49,897 bases of DNA from an uncultured Fluviicola sp. (GTDB lineage: Bacteria; Bacteroidota; Bacteroidia; Flavobacteriales_D; Crocinitomicaceae), in the NCBI GenBank assembly GCA_913009205.1, contig CAJVYC010000019.1, positions 1 through 49,897 on the forward strand, given 5' to 3'. Position numbers and translations under genes: made by a program. A model generated the notes under the pieces. The model was not told where the DNA came from and made no database searches. It saw nothing but the letters and a program-made list of their open reading frames with translations. Positions 25,862 through 33,484 of the stretch are shown here, piece after piece. The first letter of the stretch is position 1. Every line of letters begins with the position of its first letter.

Positions 25862-28045
25862 ATGAAACACACAGCGCACAAGAAGAGGACCAATTCAATA
25901 GGGTTAAAGGCTAGGAATACACTAGCAATTTTTCTTTTATCATTTGTAACAGTATTTAATTCGACGGCAGAAGAGGGGATGTTGATTCCTTCATTGATCT
26001 CTGCATTTGAAGACGATATGCAAGCGTTCGGAATGAAATTGACGGCTGAAGAAATTTATAGCGTAAACAATTCAAGTTTGAAAGATGCCATTCTTCATTT
26101 TGGCGGAGGTTGTACAGCTGAGTTGGTGTCAGACCAAGGCTTATTGTTGACGAACCACCATTGCGGTTTTTCTCAAATTCAAACGCATTCTTCTGTTGAG
26201 AAAGATTATTTAAAAAATGGTTTTTGGGCTAAAGACAAATCGGAAGAATTAAAGAATCCAGGTTTGACTGCCGCTAGAGTTGTTCGAATTCAGGATGTAA
26301 CGGATGGCGTGTTCTTTGGAACGGATGGTCTTTCTGGAGTTGCTTTATCAGCCAAGATAAGAGCCAATAGCGTAAAAATTATTGAAGAAGCACTAAGAAC
26401 GAATAAGTATTCTGCTAAAATTTCTGCTTTCAATCAAGGAAATGAATATTACATGGTTGTCAAAGAAACATTCACGGATATTCGTTTGGTAGGAGCACCA
26501 CCAAGTTCAATTGGAAAGTTTGGTGGAGATACAGACAACTGGGTATGGCCGCGTCATACCGGTGATTTTTCAGTGTTTAGAATTTACGCTGATTCTGACA
26601 ACAACCCGAGCGATGTAAGTGATTCAAATATACCATACAAGCCTTTGCATTTTTTACCTGTGTCATTGAAAAAGAGAATAGTAGGTGAATTTACAATGGT
26701 ATATGGTTTCCCAGGATCAACAGATCAACATTTGTCTTCTGAGAATTTGAGATTCATTATGGATCAAGAGCGACCTGCTAGAATTGCAATGAGAGATAAG
26801 TCATTAAGCGTAATTAATGCAAGTATGAAATCTTCTGATAGATTAAGAATTATGTATGCTTCGAAACAAGCGCGTATAGCCAATGGATGGAAAAAATGGA
26901 TTGGTCAATTGGGAGGATTGAAAACGGTTGATGCTATTCAAATTAAGCTAGATCGTGAGAAGCGCTTCAACGATATGGCTAGTTCTAATTCGGAATGGCA
27001 AACTAAGTATGGATCAATCATTTCAGAAATGAACGCCTTAGTTAAAACTTACAAGGAGTTTGAATTTGGATACTCTATGGCGATTGAATATTTATATGTG
27101 GGACCTGAAATATTCAAAAGAGCAAGAGCTATGGATGAGTTTATGGCTGATTATATCAAAGGGATTAGTGAGGGGGATACGGACGATACATTTGAAAAGC
27201 AACGAAAAGGAGCGGATGCATTTTTCAAGAATTATGACGAAGAGACGGATAAGAAAATATTTATTTTATTGACTGAAGAGTATGTAAAGCAAATGGGAAC
27301 AAATATTCCTGCAATGCTAAAAGATAACAATGCAGAGGAATTGGCAGACATGATTTATTCGAAGTCTGTCCTTACCAACAAAGAGCGTTTCTTGAAATTC
27401 TTAGACAAAGCAAAAGATAAGTCGTTTAAAAAATTAGAAAAGAAAGATCTAGGATATAAATTATGGAATGAAGTAATGGGGAATTTTAGAGAAACATCTC
27501 TTCCAGGATACCAGCAGTTTGCTTCTGAAATGGAGGTTTTGCTAAAAACTTATGTTGCTGGGAAAATGGAAATGTTTCCAGATGATAAACATTGGCCGGA
27601 TGCAAATTCTACTATGCGTATCACCTATGGAAAACTAGAAGGATCAGCACCTCACGATGGTATGACGTATACGGCGCATACAACGGTAGAAGGAATGATG
27701 GCGAAGAATAATTCCGGAAATCCAGATTTTGAATTGCTTCCTAGAATGAAAGAATTAGCAAAGAAGAAAGATTGGGGATCTTATGCTCAAGATGGTGAAC
27801 TGTGGGTGTGTTTCAGTGGATCAAATCACACAACTGGAGGAAACTCTGGATCACCTGTAATTGATGCTGAAGGTAATTTAATGGGAATTAATTTTGACCG
27901 TTCATGGGAAAGCACAATGAGTGATTTCATGTTCGATGCTTCTCGTTGTAGAAACATCGCAGTTGATATTCGCTACGTAATGTGGGTTATGGATATTTAC
28001 GGAGGTGCAGGATATCTTGTTGATGAAATGACGAAAGCTAAATAG
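25862..28045 (+). CDS. S46 family dipeptidyl-peptidase, DPP11-like
   Basis: A 727-residue exported serine peptidase; the signal region runs to about residue 36 (cleavage near NSTA). Catalytic triad: H100 in LTNHHCGF, D235 in RHTGDFS, and S662 in GGNSGSP. Eighteen residues after the serine lies R680 (FDRSWE), the position where DPP11 enzymes have Arg and DPP7 enzymes Gly, so it should remove dipeptides with Asp or Glu next to the cut. It acts in the periplasm on peptides from external proteolysis. I chose ATG 25862 over TTG 25829, which would extend into the divergent gene and precede the charged n-region. Confidence 0.93.
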   Translation: MKHTAHKKRTNSIGLKARNTLAIFLLSFVTVFNSTAEEGMLIPSLISAFEDDMQAFGMKLTAEEIYSVNNSSLKDAILHFGGGCTAELVSDQGLLLTNHHCGFSQIQTHSSVEKDYLKNGFWAKDKSEELKNPGLTAARVVRIQDVTDGVFFGTDGLSGVALSAKIRANSVKIIEEALRTNKYSAKISAFNQGNEYYMVVKETFTDIRLVGAPPSSIGKFGGDTDNWVWPRHTGDFSVFRIYADSDNNPSDVSDSNIPYKPLHFLPVSLKKRIVGEFTMVYGFPGSTDQHLSSENLRFIMDQERPARIAMRDKSLSVINASMKSSDRLRIMYASKQARIANGWKKWIGQLGGLKTVDAIQIKLDREKRFNDMASSNSEWQTKYGSIISEMNALVKTYKEFEFGYSMAIEYLYVGPEIFKRARAMDEFMADYIKGISEGDTDDTFEKQRKGADAFFKNYDEETDKKIFILLTEEYVKQMGTNIPAMLKDNNAEELADMIYSKSVLTNKERFLKFLDKAKDKSFKKLEKKDLGYKLWNEVMGNFRETSLPGYQQFASEMEVLLKTYVAGKMEMFPDDKHWPDANSTMRITYGKLEGSAPHDGMTYTAHTTVEGMMAKNNSGNPDFELLPRMKELAKKKDWGSYAQDGELWVCFSGSNHTTGGNSGSPVIDAEGNLMGINFDRSWESTMSDFMFDASRCRNIAVDIRYVMWVMDIYGGAGYLVDEMTKAK

Positions 28046-28068
28046 ACTTTTATGATTGAGATAGTAAG

Positions 28069-28101
28069 AATGCGGAATTATTAATTGGTTCCGCATTTTT
28101 T
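28069..28101 (+). terminator. Intrinsic terminator of the S46 peptidase gene
   Basis: AATGCGGAA (28069-28077) pairs with TTCCGCATT (28089-28097), 9 bp with an 11-base loop, followed by a T-tract. It begins 23 bases after the stop codon. Confidence 0.85.
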
Positions 28102-28165
28102 ATTTTTGCGGTTTCGAGTTTCTGGTTGCGTGATTCATACTAAAAGCGAATGAATCCATAACTCT

Positions 28166-29302
28166 CTATCTAAACCCAATCTCGTCCAAGTCCACAATTG
28201 TCACCCATTTTTTCATCTTCTTCTGTATGATTTTGAAATGGTGTTCTTCCTCTTCGGTAACCATTGAAATAGCGTCACCTGAGCGCTCAGCGCGACCTGT
28301 TCGACCAATCCGGTGCACATAATCCTTTGGTGATCGAGGCAATTCGTAATTAATTACACATGGTAGAAATTCAATATCGATTCCTCTGGCCAGAAGATCG
28401 GTGGCAACAAGAACGTTTAAGTTTCCGTTTTTAAATCGGGTCATTGCATCTTTTCGAGCACCTTGACTTTTCTTACCGTGAATCGCCTGTGCATCAATTT
28501 TGTGCTTTCTCAATTTATCGGCAACGTGATCGGCCTTATAACTCGATGACGTAAAAACTAAAATTTGCTTGTACTTCTTAGACTCAACTATATGTCTCAA
28601 TAATGGACCTTTCTTCTCCTCGGAAATGAAATATCCGATCTGATTAATAAGTTCGATATTATCCTCTTTCTCTTCAATCTTAATGATAACAGGTTCGTGT
28701 AAAAGAATCTGATTAATATTCTCAACGGCTTCGTTTAAAGTTGCTGAAAACAAAAGGTTTTGACGCGTTTTTGGAAGCAATCCGATAATTCGATCCACCT
28801 CTTCTTTGAATCCTAGATTCAACATTTTATCCGCCTCGTCCAAAACCAAAGTTTCAATAGAAGAAAGAGAGACAGCCTTGTTGTCGATTAGCTCTAAAAG
28901 TCGTCCGGGTGTCGCAACCAAAATATTTACCCCCATCATTGATTTCATCTGAGGATTGATAGAAACACCTCCATATACAGGCTTTGTTTTTATACGCTCA
29001 GTGAATGAAGATCCAAAAAGTTGAAATACTTCGGCGACTTGCATTGCCAATTCTCGGGTAGGGACTAATACCAGAGCGTTTATATGTCTATTCTTTAATG
29101 CCGGTTTTCCTTCAAGATTCATCAAAAGCGGAAGCGCATAGCTGGCCGTTTTTCCAGATCCAGTTTTGGCTATTCCAAGAATATCTTGCTTTTTTAGAAT
29201 GGCCGGAATGGCTTGTTCCTGAATCGGGTAGGGGTTCTTGTAATTATTCGCCTCAAGCGTTTTTATTAAGGACGGAGCTAAACCAAGTGATTTGAATGAC
29301 AT
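28166..29302 (-). CDS. DEAD-box RNA helicase (RhlE-like)
   Basis: A 378-residue ATP-dependent RNA helicase core. In order it has the Q motif (FKSLGLAPSLIKTLEA, YPIQEQAIP), Walker A AKTGSGKTASYALP, PTRELAMQ, VATPGRLLE, DEAD, SATL, VATDLLARGID and HRIGRTGRAER. The C-terminal extension typical of many RhlE proteins is very short. The start is ATG 29302 (MSFKSLGL); the frame extends to 29341 but that would put the promoter box at 29339-29346 inside the gene. It likely works in ribosome assembly or mRNA turnover. Confidence 0.94.
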   Translation of the reverse strand: MSFKSLGLAPSLIKTLEANNYKNPYPIQEQAIPAILKKQDILGIAKTGSGKTASYALPLLMNLEGKPALKNRHINALVLVPTRELAMQVAEVFQLFGSSFTERIKTKPVYGGVSINPQMKSMMGVNILVATPGRLLELIDNKAVSLSSIETLVLDEADKMLNLGFKEEVDRIIGLLPKTRQNLLFSATLNEAVENINQILLHEPVIIKIEEKEDNIELINQIGYFISEEKKGPLLRHIVESKKYKQILVFTSSSYKADHVADKLRKHKIDAQAIHGKKSQGARKDAMTRFKNGNLNVLVATDLLARGIDIEFLPCVINYELPRSPKDYVHRIGRTGRAERSGDAISMVTEEEEHHFKIIQKKMKKWVTIVDLDEIGFR

Positions 29303-29338
29303 CGTTTTTAAACAGTATTTGATATTCGTTTCTGGCAA

Positions 29339-29372
29339 CAAAGTTAATCTAAAACCTGTGACGATTTTACAA
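29339..29372 (-). promoter_or_regulatory. Promoter of the DEAD-box helicase gene
   Basis: On the minus strand TTG (29370-29372), a 23-base spacer and TAACTTTG (29339-29346) match the Bacteroidota pattern. The leader would be ~30 bases to the ATG at 29302. Confidence 0.6.
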
Positions 29373-29481
29373 GTAATAGGGGGGAACTAAAGAAGTTGGA
29401 TGTTAATCAGATAATTATTGTCGGCATCCTTTATCTTTTGAATGAAATTGACAGCAATATAATATGCACAGCAGACAAAAA

Positions 29482-29509
29482 AATGGCCATTCCTTGCATA
29501 ACAGCCATT
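29482..29509 (-). terminator. Possible terminator of lpdA
   Basis: On the minus strand AATGGC and GCCATT form a 6-bp stem with a 16-base loop, followed by a run of seven Ts. It starts 18 bases after the lpdA stop. The stem is short, so confidence is modest. The rest of the 224-base gap to the helicase start holds only the helicase promoter. Confidence 0.45.
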
Positions 29510-29526
29510 AAATCTGATGTTATCTT

Positions 29527-30930
29527 TTAGATATGTAACGGACGGTTCTCAGTTGCTGCTAAAGCTGCTTCCTTAACACCTTCAGAATATGTTGGGTGTG
29601 GATGACAGATTCTAGCAATATCTTCTGCAGATGCTCTGTACTCCATTGCAACAACAGCTTCCATTATTAAATCCGCTGCACGAGGTGCGATCATGTGAAC
29701 ACCTAAAACTTCATCTGTTTCTTTGTCAGCGATAACTTTAATTGTTCCTGCTATGTCCATGCTCGCTCTTGCACGACCCAAAGCTTTAATTGGGAACTGT
29801 CCTACTTTGATCTCTTTTCCAGCGGCTATAAGTTCTTCTTCCGTTTTACCGACCGATGCAACTTCTGGCCAAGTGTATACAACTCCAGGGATTAAATTGT
29901 AATCCAAATGAGGTTTTTGTCCTGCCAATAACTCTGCAACGAAAACACCTTCTTCCTCTGCCTTATGTGCCAACATTGCTCCACGAACAACATCTCCGAT
30001 TGCATAGATATTTGAAACGTTTGTTTGAAGGTTATTATTTACTTCAACTTGACCTTTATCGTTTAGTTTAACACCTGCATTTTCCAATCCAAGGCCTTGC
30101 GTAAATGGTTTTCTCCCCACCGCAACTAAACAATAGTCAGCTTCAAGAGTTACTTCTTCATCTTTCTTATTCAAAGCAACAACTTTAACACTTTTACCAG
30201 TGTTCGTTACCTTTTGAACTTTGTGCTGTAAATGGAATTTGAATCCTTCTTTCTTCAGCACTCGAGTCAATTCTTTAGACATCGTACCGTCCATTGCTGG
30301 GATGATCTTGTTCGCAAATTCAACCACTTCAACCTTTGTGCCCAAACGACTGAATACAGAACCAAGTTCTAATCCAATAACACCACCTCCAATAACAACC
30401 ATTGTTTTAGGAATCTCCTGCATATTCAGCGCCTCAGTAGAAGTAATGATTCGTTTTTTATCCGGCTCCATTCCAGGAAAGAAATTTGGTTTAGATCCCG
30501 TAGCAATAAGTACGTTTTTTGTCGTAATGGTAGTTTCACTTTTATCAGCAGCAAGAACTTTGACTGTGTTTTTATCGATAAAAGAACCCAAACCATGGTG
30601 CACATCAATATCATTTTTGTCCATCAAAAATTTGATGCCCTGAGTCGTTTGCTGCACAACCGCATTCTTTCTGTTGATCATTTGCTCAATGTTGGCTTTT
30701 ACCCCTTTAACATCAATGCCATGTTCAGCGAAATTATGTGTTGCATTATGAAAATGCTCAGACGAATCCAAAAGTGCTTTTGAAGGGATACATCCAACGT
30801 TTAAACAAGTCCCTCCCAGAGTGTCATACTTTTCAATTAAGGCTGTTTTCATCCCTAATTGCGCGCACCGAATTGCTGCTACATATCCTCCAGGTCCAGA
30901 ACCGATTATTGTTATATCGTATGTGCTCAT
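29527..30930 (-). CDS. lpdA: Dihydrolipoamide dehydrogenase (E3)
   Basis: A 467-residue FAD-dependent disulfide oxidoreductase that reoxidises dihydrolipoamide in 2-oxo acid dehydrogenase complexes and the glycine cleavage system. FAD-binding GSGPGGYVAA is at residues ~10-20, the redox pair C42/C47 is in GGTCLNVGCIPSK, the NAD-binding GGGVIGLELGS is central, and the catalytic base is in HPHPTYSEG near the end. No E1 or E2 gene is adjacent; the lipA gene for lipoate synthesis lies 5 kb away on the same strand. A -7 box is seen at 30950-30957. Confidence 0.97.
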   Translation of the reverse strand: MSTYDITIIGSGPGGYVAAIRCAQLGMKTALIEKYDTLGGTCLNVGCIPSKALLDSSEHFHNATHNFAEHGIDVKGVKANIEQMINRKNAVVQQTTQGIKFLMDKNDIDVHHGLGSFIDKNTVKVLAADKSETTITTKNVLIATGSKPNFFPGMEPDKKRIITSTEALNMQEIPKTMVVIGGGVIGLELGSVFSRLGTKVEVVEFANKIIPAMDGTMSKELTRVLKKEGFKFHLQHKVQKVTNTGKSVKVVALNKKDEEVTLEADYCLVAVGRKPFTQGLGLENAGVKLNDKGQVEVNNNLQTNVSNIYAIGDVVRGAMLAHKAEEEGVFVAELLAGQKPHLDYNLIPGVVYTWPEVASVGKTEEELIAAGKEIKVGQFPIKALGRARASMDIAGTIKVIADKETDEVLGVHMIAPRAADLIMEAVVAMEYRASAEDIARICHPHPTYSEGVKEAALAATENRPLHI

Positions 30931-30949
30931 ATCAAATAAGTATTTATTA

Positions 30950-30957
30950 CAAATGTA
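30950..30957 (-). promoter_or_regulatory. -7 box of lpdA
   Basis: On the minus strand TACATTTG is an exact TAnnTTTG match ending 19 bases before the lpdA ATG. No clear TTG at -33 was seen. Confidence 0.5.
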
Positions 30958-30992
30958 TTAATTCTTTAATGTATAAAATGGAACTTTAGCAT

Positions 30993-31026
30993 AAAAAAAG
31001 AGGCTCCGAATAATCGAAGCCTCTTT
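30993..31026 (-). terminator. Intrinsic terminator of the first M43 protease gene
   Basis: On the minus strand AAAGAGGCTTCGA pairs with TCGGAGCCTCTTT (13 bp including one G-T pair, 4-base loop) and runs into further Ts. It begins 22 bases after the stop of the upstream metalloprotease gene. Confidence 0.88.
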
Positions 31027-31048
31027 CAAACTACATATTGAATTGCTC

Positions 31049-33256
31049 TTACAATACAACCACTTTTTTCGTTGTAGAGTGATCTCCTGTTCTTACTTCT
31101 AAGAAGTAAAGTGCAGAAGGCAAGTTTTGTGTGTTATCCAATTTTTGTGAAACAGCTGTGTTTGTTACAGTGATAACTTGTTGTGCAATGATTTTACCTT
31201 GAGTATCTCTTAAGATAAACTCAGTAGGCTCGTCTTGTGCATTATAGCTAACACTAATTGCTTCACCACTTGTTGGGTTAGGGAAAACAGTTAATTGAAG
31301 GTTGATAAGTTCTGCATCAACAACTCCTAAGATTCCAGCAACGTTGATGTTATCAATGTAAAGGTTACTTGCTAAATCTGAGGCAGTAAATTCAAACTTG
31401 ATTCTTGTCAATCTGTCTTGCGCATTTGGAACGTAAGTGAAAGATCCTTCTTTCCACATTGAGTTCGTTGTTGGAGCGAAATCAGAGTTACTTGCATATC
31501 CTGCGGTAACAATTTCATCTCCTGTTACAGTAGTACCTGCAGATACACCATCAACAGAAATCACTTTTGGTGTCCAGGTTTCACCACAGTTTCTTGTTGT
31601 GAAAACTCTTAATCCTTCAGTGATATCAGCAGAAACTGTTGCATTCGTCGCGTAAGCATATTTAAATGAAACAGTAATAGCAGTTGTATTTCTTAAATCC
31701 ATTGAAGGAGTAATAAGATTATCAACGCTACCACCTAAACGACGGTTATAGAACCAGTCTGACGTGAAGTTATCTGCTTGAGAAACATCTTTAAACGTAT
31801 TCAATTTGAATGCTTTTGATCCATCGAAACCGGAGTTGTTAGCAATATTAAACTCACCGTAGTTATCTTCAGGATTTTGAACTACGAAGAAATCTGTTCC
31901 GTTTCCGTTTGAAGTAGTGCTCTCCATATCGAAATAAGTAGGACCGTAATTATTTGGGTAGTCTTGTGAAACAAAAATGTACTTTACGTCTTTTGTGTCA
32001 GAACCTGCAGCATTTGATACAGTCAATGATACTTGCTTCCAACCACCACTGGCAAAAGTTACCGAAGGATTTGCCGAAGTTGAAGTTGCTGGTGTACCAT
32101 CTTCAAATGACCACATGTGGTCATCAATTACTGCATTCCATGATGCATCTTGGAACGAAACTGTAGAACCAACACAAACCGTTTGATCAGCAGAGTGAAA
32201 ATCTGCGATTGGCTCACACAATGGAACAGTTAAAGCTGTTTGTGGCATTGTCAGATTCAAAACACCAGTTTCTATTAACGTAGTGTCAAGCCAAAGAATA
32301 TTTCTTTGTCCAGAAATACCAATTAAAGTGTTGTCTGTAACAGATTTTTGACCCTTTGTAAACATTGCTGCACAATTGGCGTAATCCATCCAGTTCTGAG
32401 CATTTGAAAAAGGCAATTGAGCCAATGCTGTATCACATGTAGGTAAGCTCAAGTTACAACCGAATTGTCCTTCAGTTGGAGGAGTATCTAAAACCCCATC
32501 ATCACCACAATCTCCTGGATCACCAATACCTCCTTCTGCTACACCTTGAAAAGGGTGAGCAAGACCTAAGTAATGTCCAGCTTCATGCGTTAACGTTTCT
32601 GTGTTTACCGTAGTTGTCGCTCTTAACATGATTCCATCAGTCCAAAAACCTGAACCATCAGTCCCCGCCGGGAATGTAGCATAGCCCAATAAAGTACCCT
32701 GAACTGTTCCTCCAGTACTGGGTGTTTTAGCAACCCATACATTCATATAATGTGATCGGTCCCATTGGTTGATTTTAGAAACTGTTTCACCATTGTTTGT
32801 TTCGTGTGAATAGATATGCTCAATACCGTTTGTACAATTTCCAAAAGGATCAAGAGCTGCTAATCTGAATTCTACTTCCATATCGGCAACAAGTGTGTCG
32901 AACATTGGGATAATTGAAGAAAGTCCAGAGTTTGAAGCACTATAATCTTCATTCATTTCAGCCATCAAAGAATAAATCTCAGAATCTGCAACATTTTCAG
33001 AACCGTATTCGTGCATAATATGGAATACAACAGGGATCACATAATTTGTAGCCTTCTTTGCAACTCCATTCTCCGAGATAGAAGTGACTTTGCTGTTTTG
33101 AAGCAATTGTCTTGATTCATATTCAGCTTTCATTTGAGGAAACTGATTGTGAAGATTTTCCAAAGCTTTATCGGTACCACATGGGACTTCTTGCTGAGCA
33201 ATGCCGCTAAATGCGAAGAGCGAGCCTGCCAGTAATGTAAATATTTTTGTTTTCAT
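31049..33256 (-). CDS. Secreted M43 zinc metalloprotease with PKD and T9SS sorting domains
   Basis: A 735-residue secreted protease. Signal peptide residues 1-20; the M43 (pappalysin-like) domain has the zinc site HEAGHYLGLAH (H224, E225, H228, H234) and the Met-turn region NWMDYA. A PKD domain follows (~residues 345-425, PIADFHSADQTVCVGSTVSF), then a jelly-roll-like carbohydrate/fold domain, and a type A T9SS C-terminal sorting domain (VFPNPTSGEAISVSYNA to KKVVVL). It would pass the outer membrane by the type IX system and act on the cell surface or outside. It is a close paralog of the next gene and is followed by its own terminator. Confidence 0.94.
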   Translation of the reverse strand: MKTKIFTLLAGSLFAFSGIAQQEVPCGTDKALENLHNQFPQMKAEYESRQLLQNSKVTSISENGVAKKATNYVIPVVFHIMHEYGSENVADSEIYSLMAEMNEDYSASNSGLSSIIPMFDTLVADMEVEFRLAALDPFGNCTNGIEHIYSHETNNGETVSKINQWDRSHYMNVWVAKTPSTGGTVQGTLLGYATFPAGTDGSGFWTDGIMLRATTTVNTETLTHEAGHYLGLAHPFQGVAEGGIGDPGDCGDDGVLDTPPTEGQFGCNLSLPTCDTALAQLPFSNAQNWMDYANCAAMFTKGQKSVTDNTLIGISGQRNILWLDTTLIETGVLNLTMPQTALTVPLCEPIADFHSADQTVCVGSTVSFQDASWNAVIDDHMWSFEDGTPATSTSANPSVTFASGGWKQVSLTVSNAAGSDTKDVKYIFVSQDYPNNYGPTYFDMESTTSNGNGTDFFVVQNPEDNYGEFNIANNSGFDGSKAFKLNTFKDVSQADNFTSDWFYNRRLGGSVDNLITPSMDLRNTTAITVSFKYAYATNATVSADITEGLRVFTTRNCGETWTPKVISVDGVSAGTTVTGDEIVTAGYASNSDFAPTTNSMWKEGSFTYVPNAQDRLTRIKFEFTASDLASNLYIDNINVAGILGVVDAELINLQLTVFPNPTSGEAISVSYNAQDEPTEFILRDTQGKIIAQQVITVTNTAVSQKLDNTQNLPSALYFLEVRTGDHSTTKKVVVL

Positions 33257-33432
33257 AAGTACTTAAATATATTTGAACTCAATATCTCGTGCTAAATGAT
33301 AGGACTGTCTAATCACTTCGCAACTTCCAAATTTAACGAATAATAATTGAGAATCTAGTAAAACATACCTAAAACTTAATCTTTATATACAAGTCTAATC
33401 GTCATTCATAGCTGCAAAAATTGACTGTAAAT

Positions 33433-33470
33433 GAAAAAGGCTGCTTCGATAAAATCGAAACAGCCTTTTA
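33433..33470 (-). terminator. Intrinsic terminator of the second M43 protease gene
   Basis: On the minus strand AAAAGGCTGTTTCGAT pairs with ATCGAAGCAGCCTTTT (about 15 bp with one mismatch, TTT loop) and ends in Ts. It lies 15 bases after the stop codon, so the two protease genes are separate transcription units. The rest of the 228-base gap shows no gene. Confidence 0.88.
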
Positions 33471-33484
33471 TTAAGTCTATGTCC

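Noticed and set aside
28101-28108. TATTTTTG promoter-like box on the plus strand after the S46 terminator
   Set aside because: No plus-strand gene follows; only the 3' end of the helicase gene lies downstream, so it is a chance match in the T-tract.
29342-29526. tRNA or small RNA in the gap between helicase and lpdA
   Set aside because: No cloverleaf or CCA-like end could be drawn; the gap is explained by the helicase promoter and a weak lpdA terminator.
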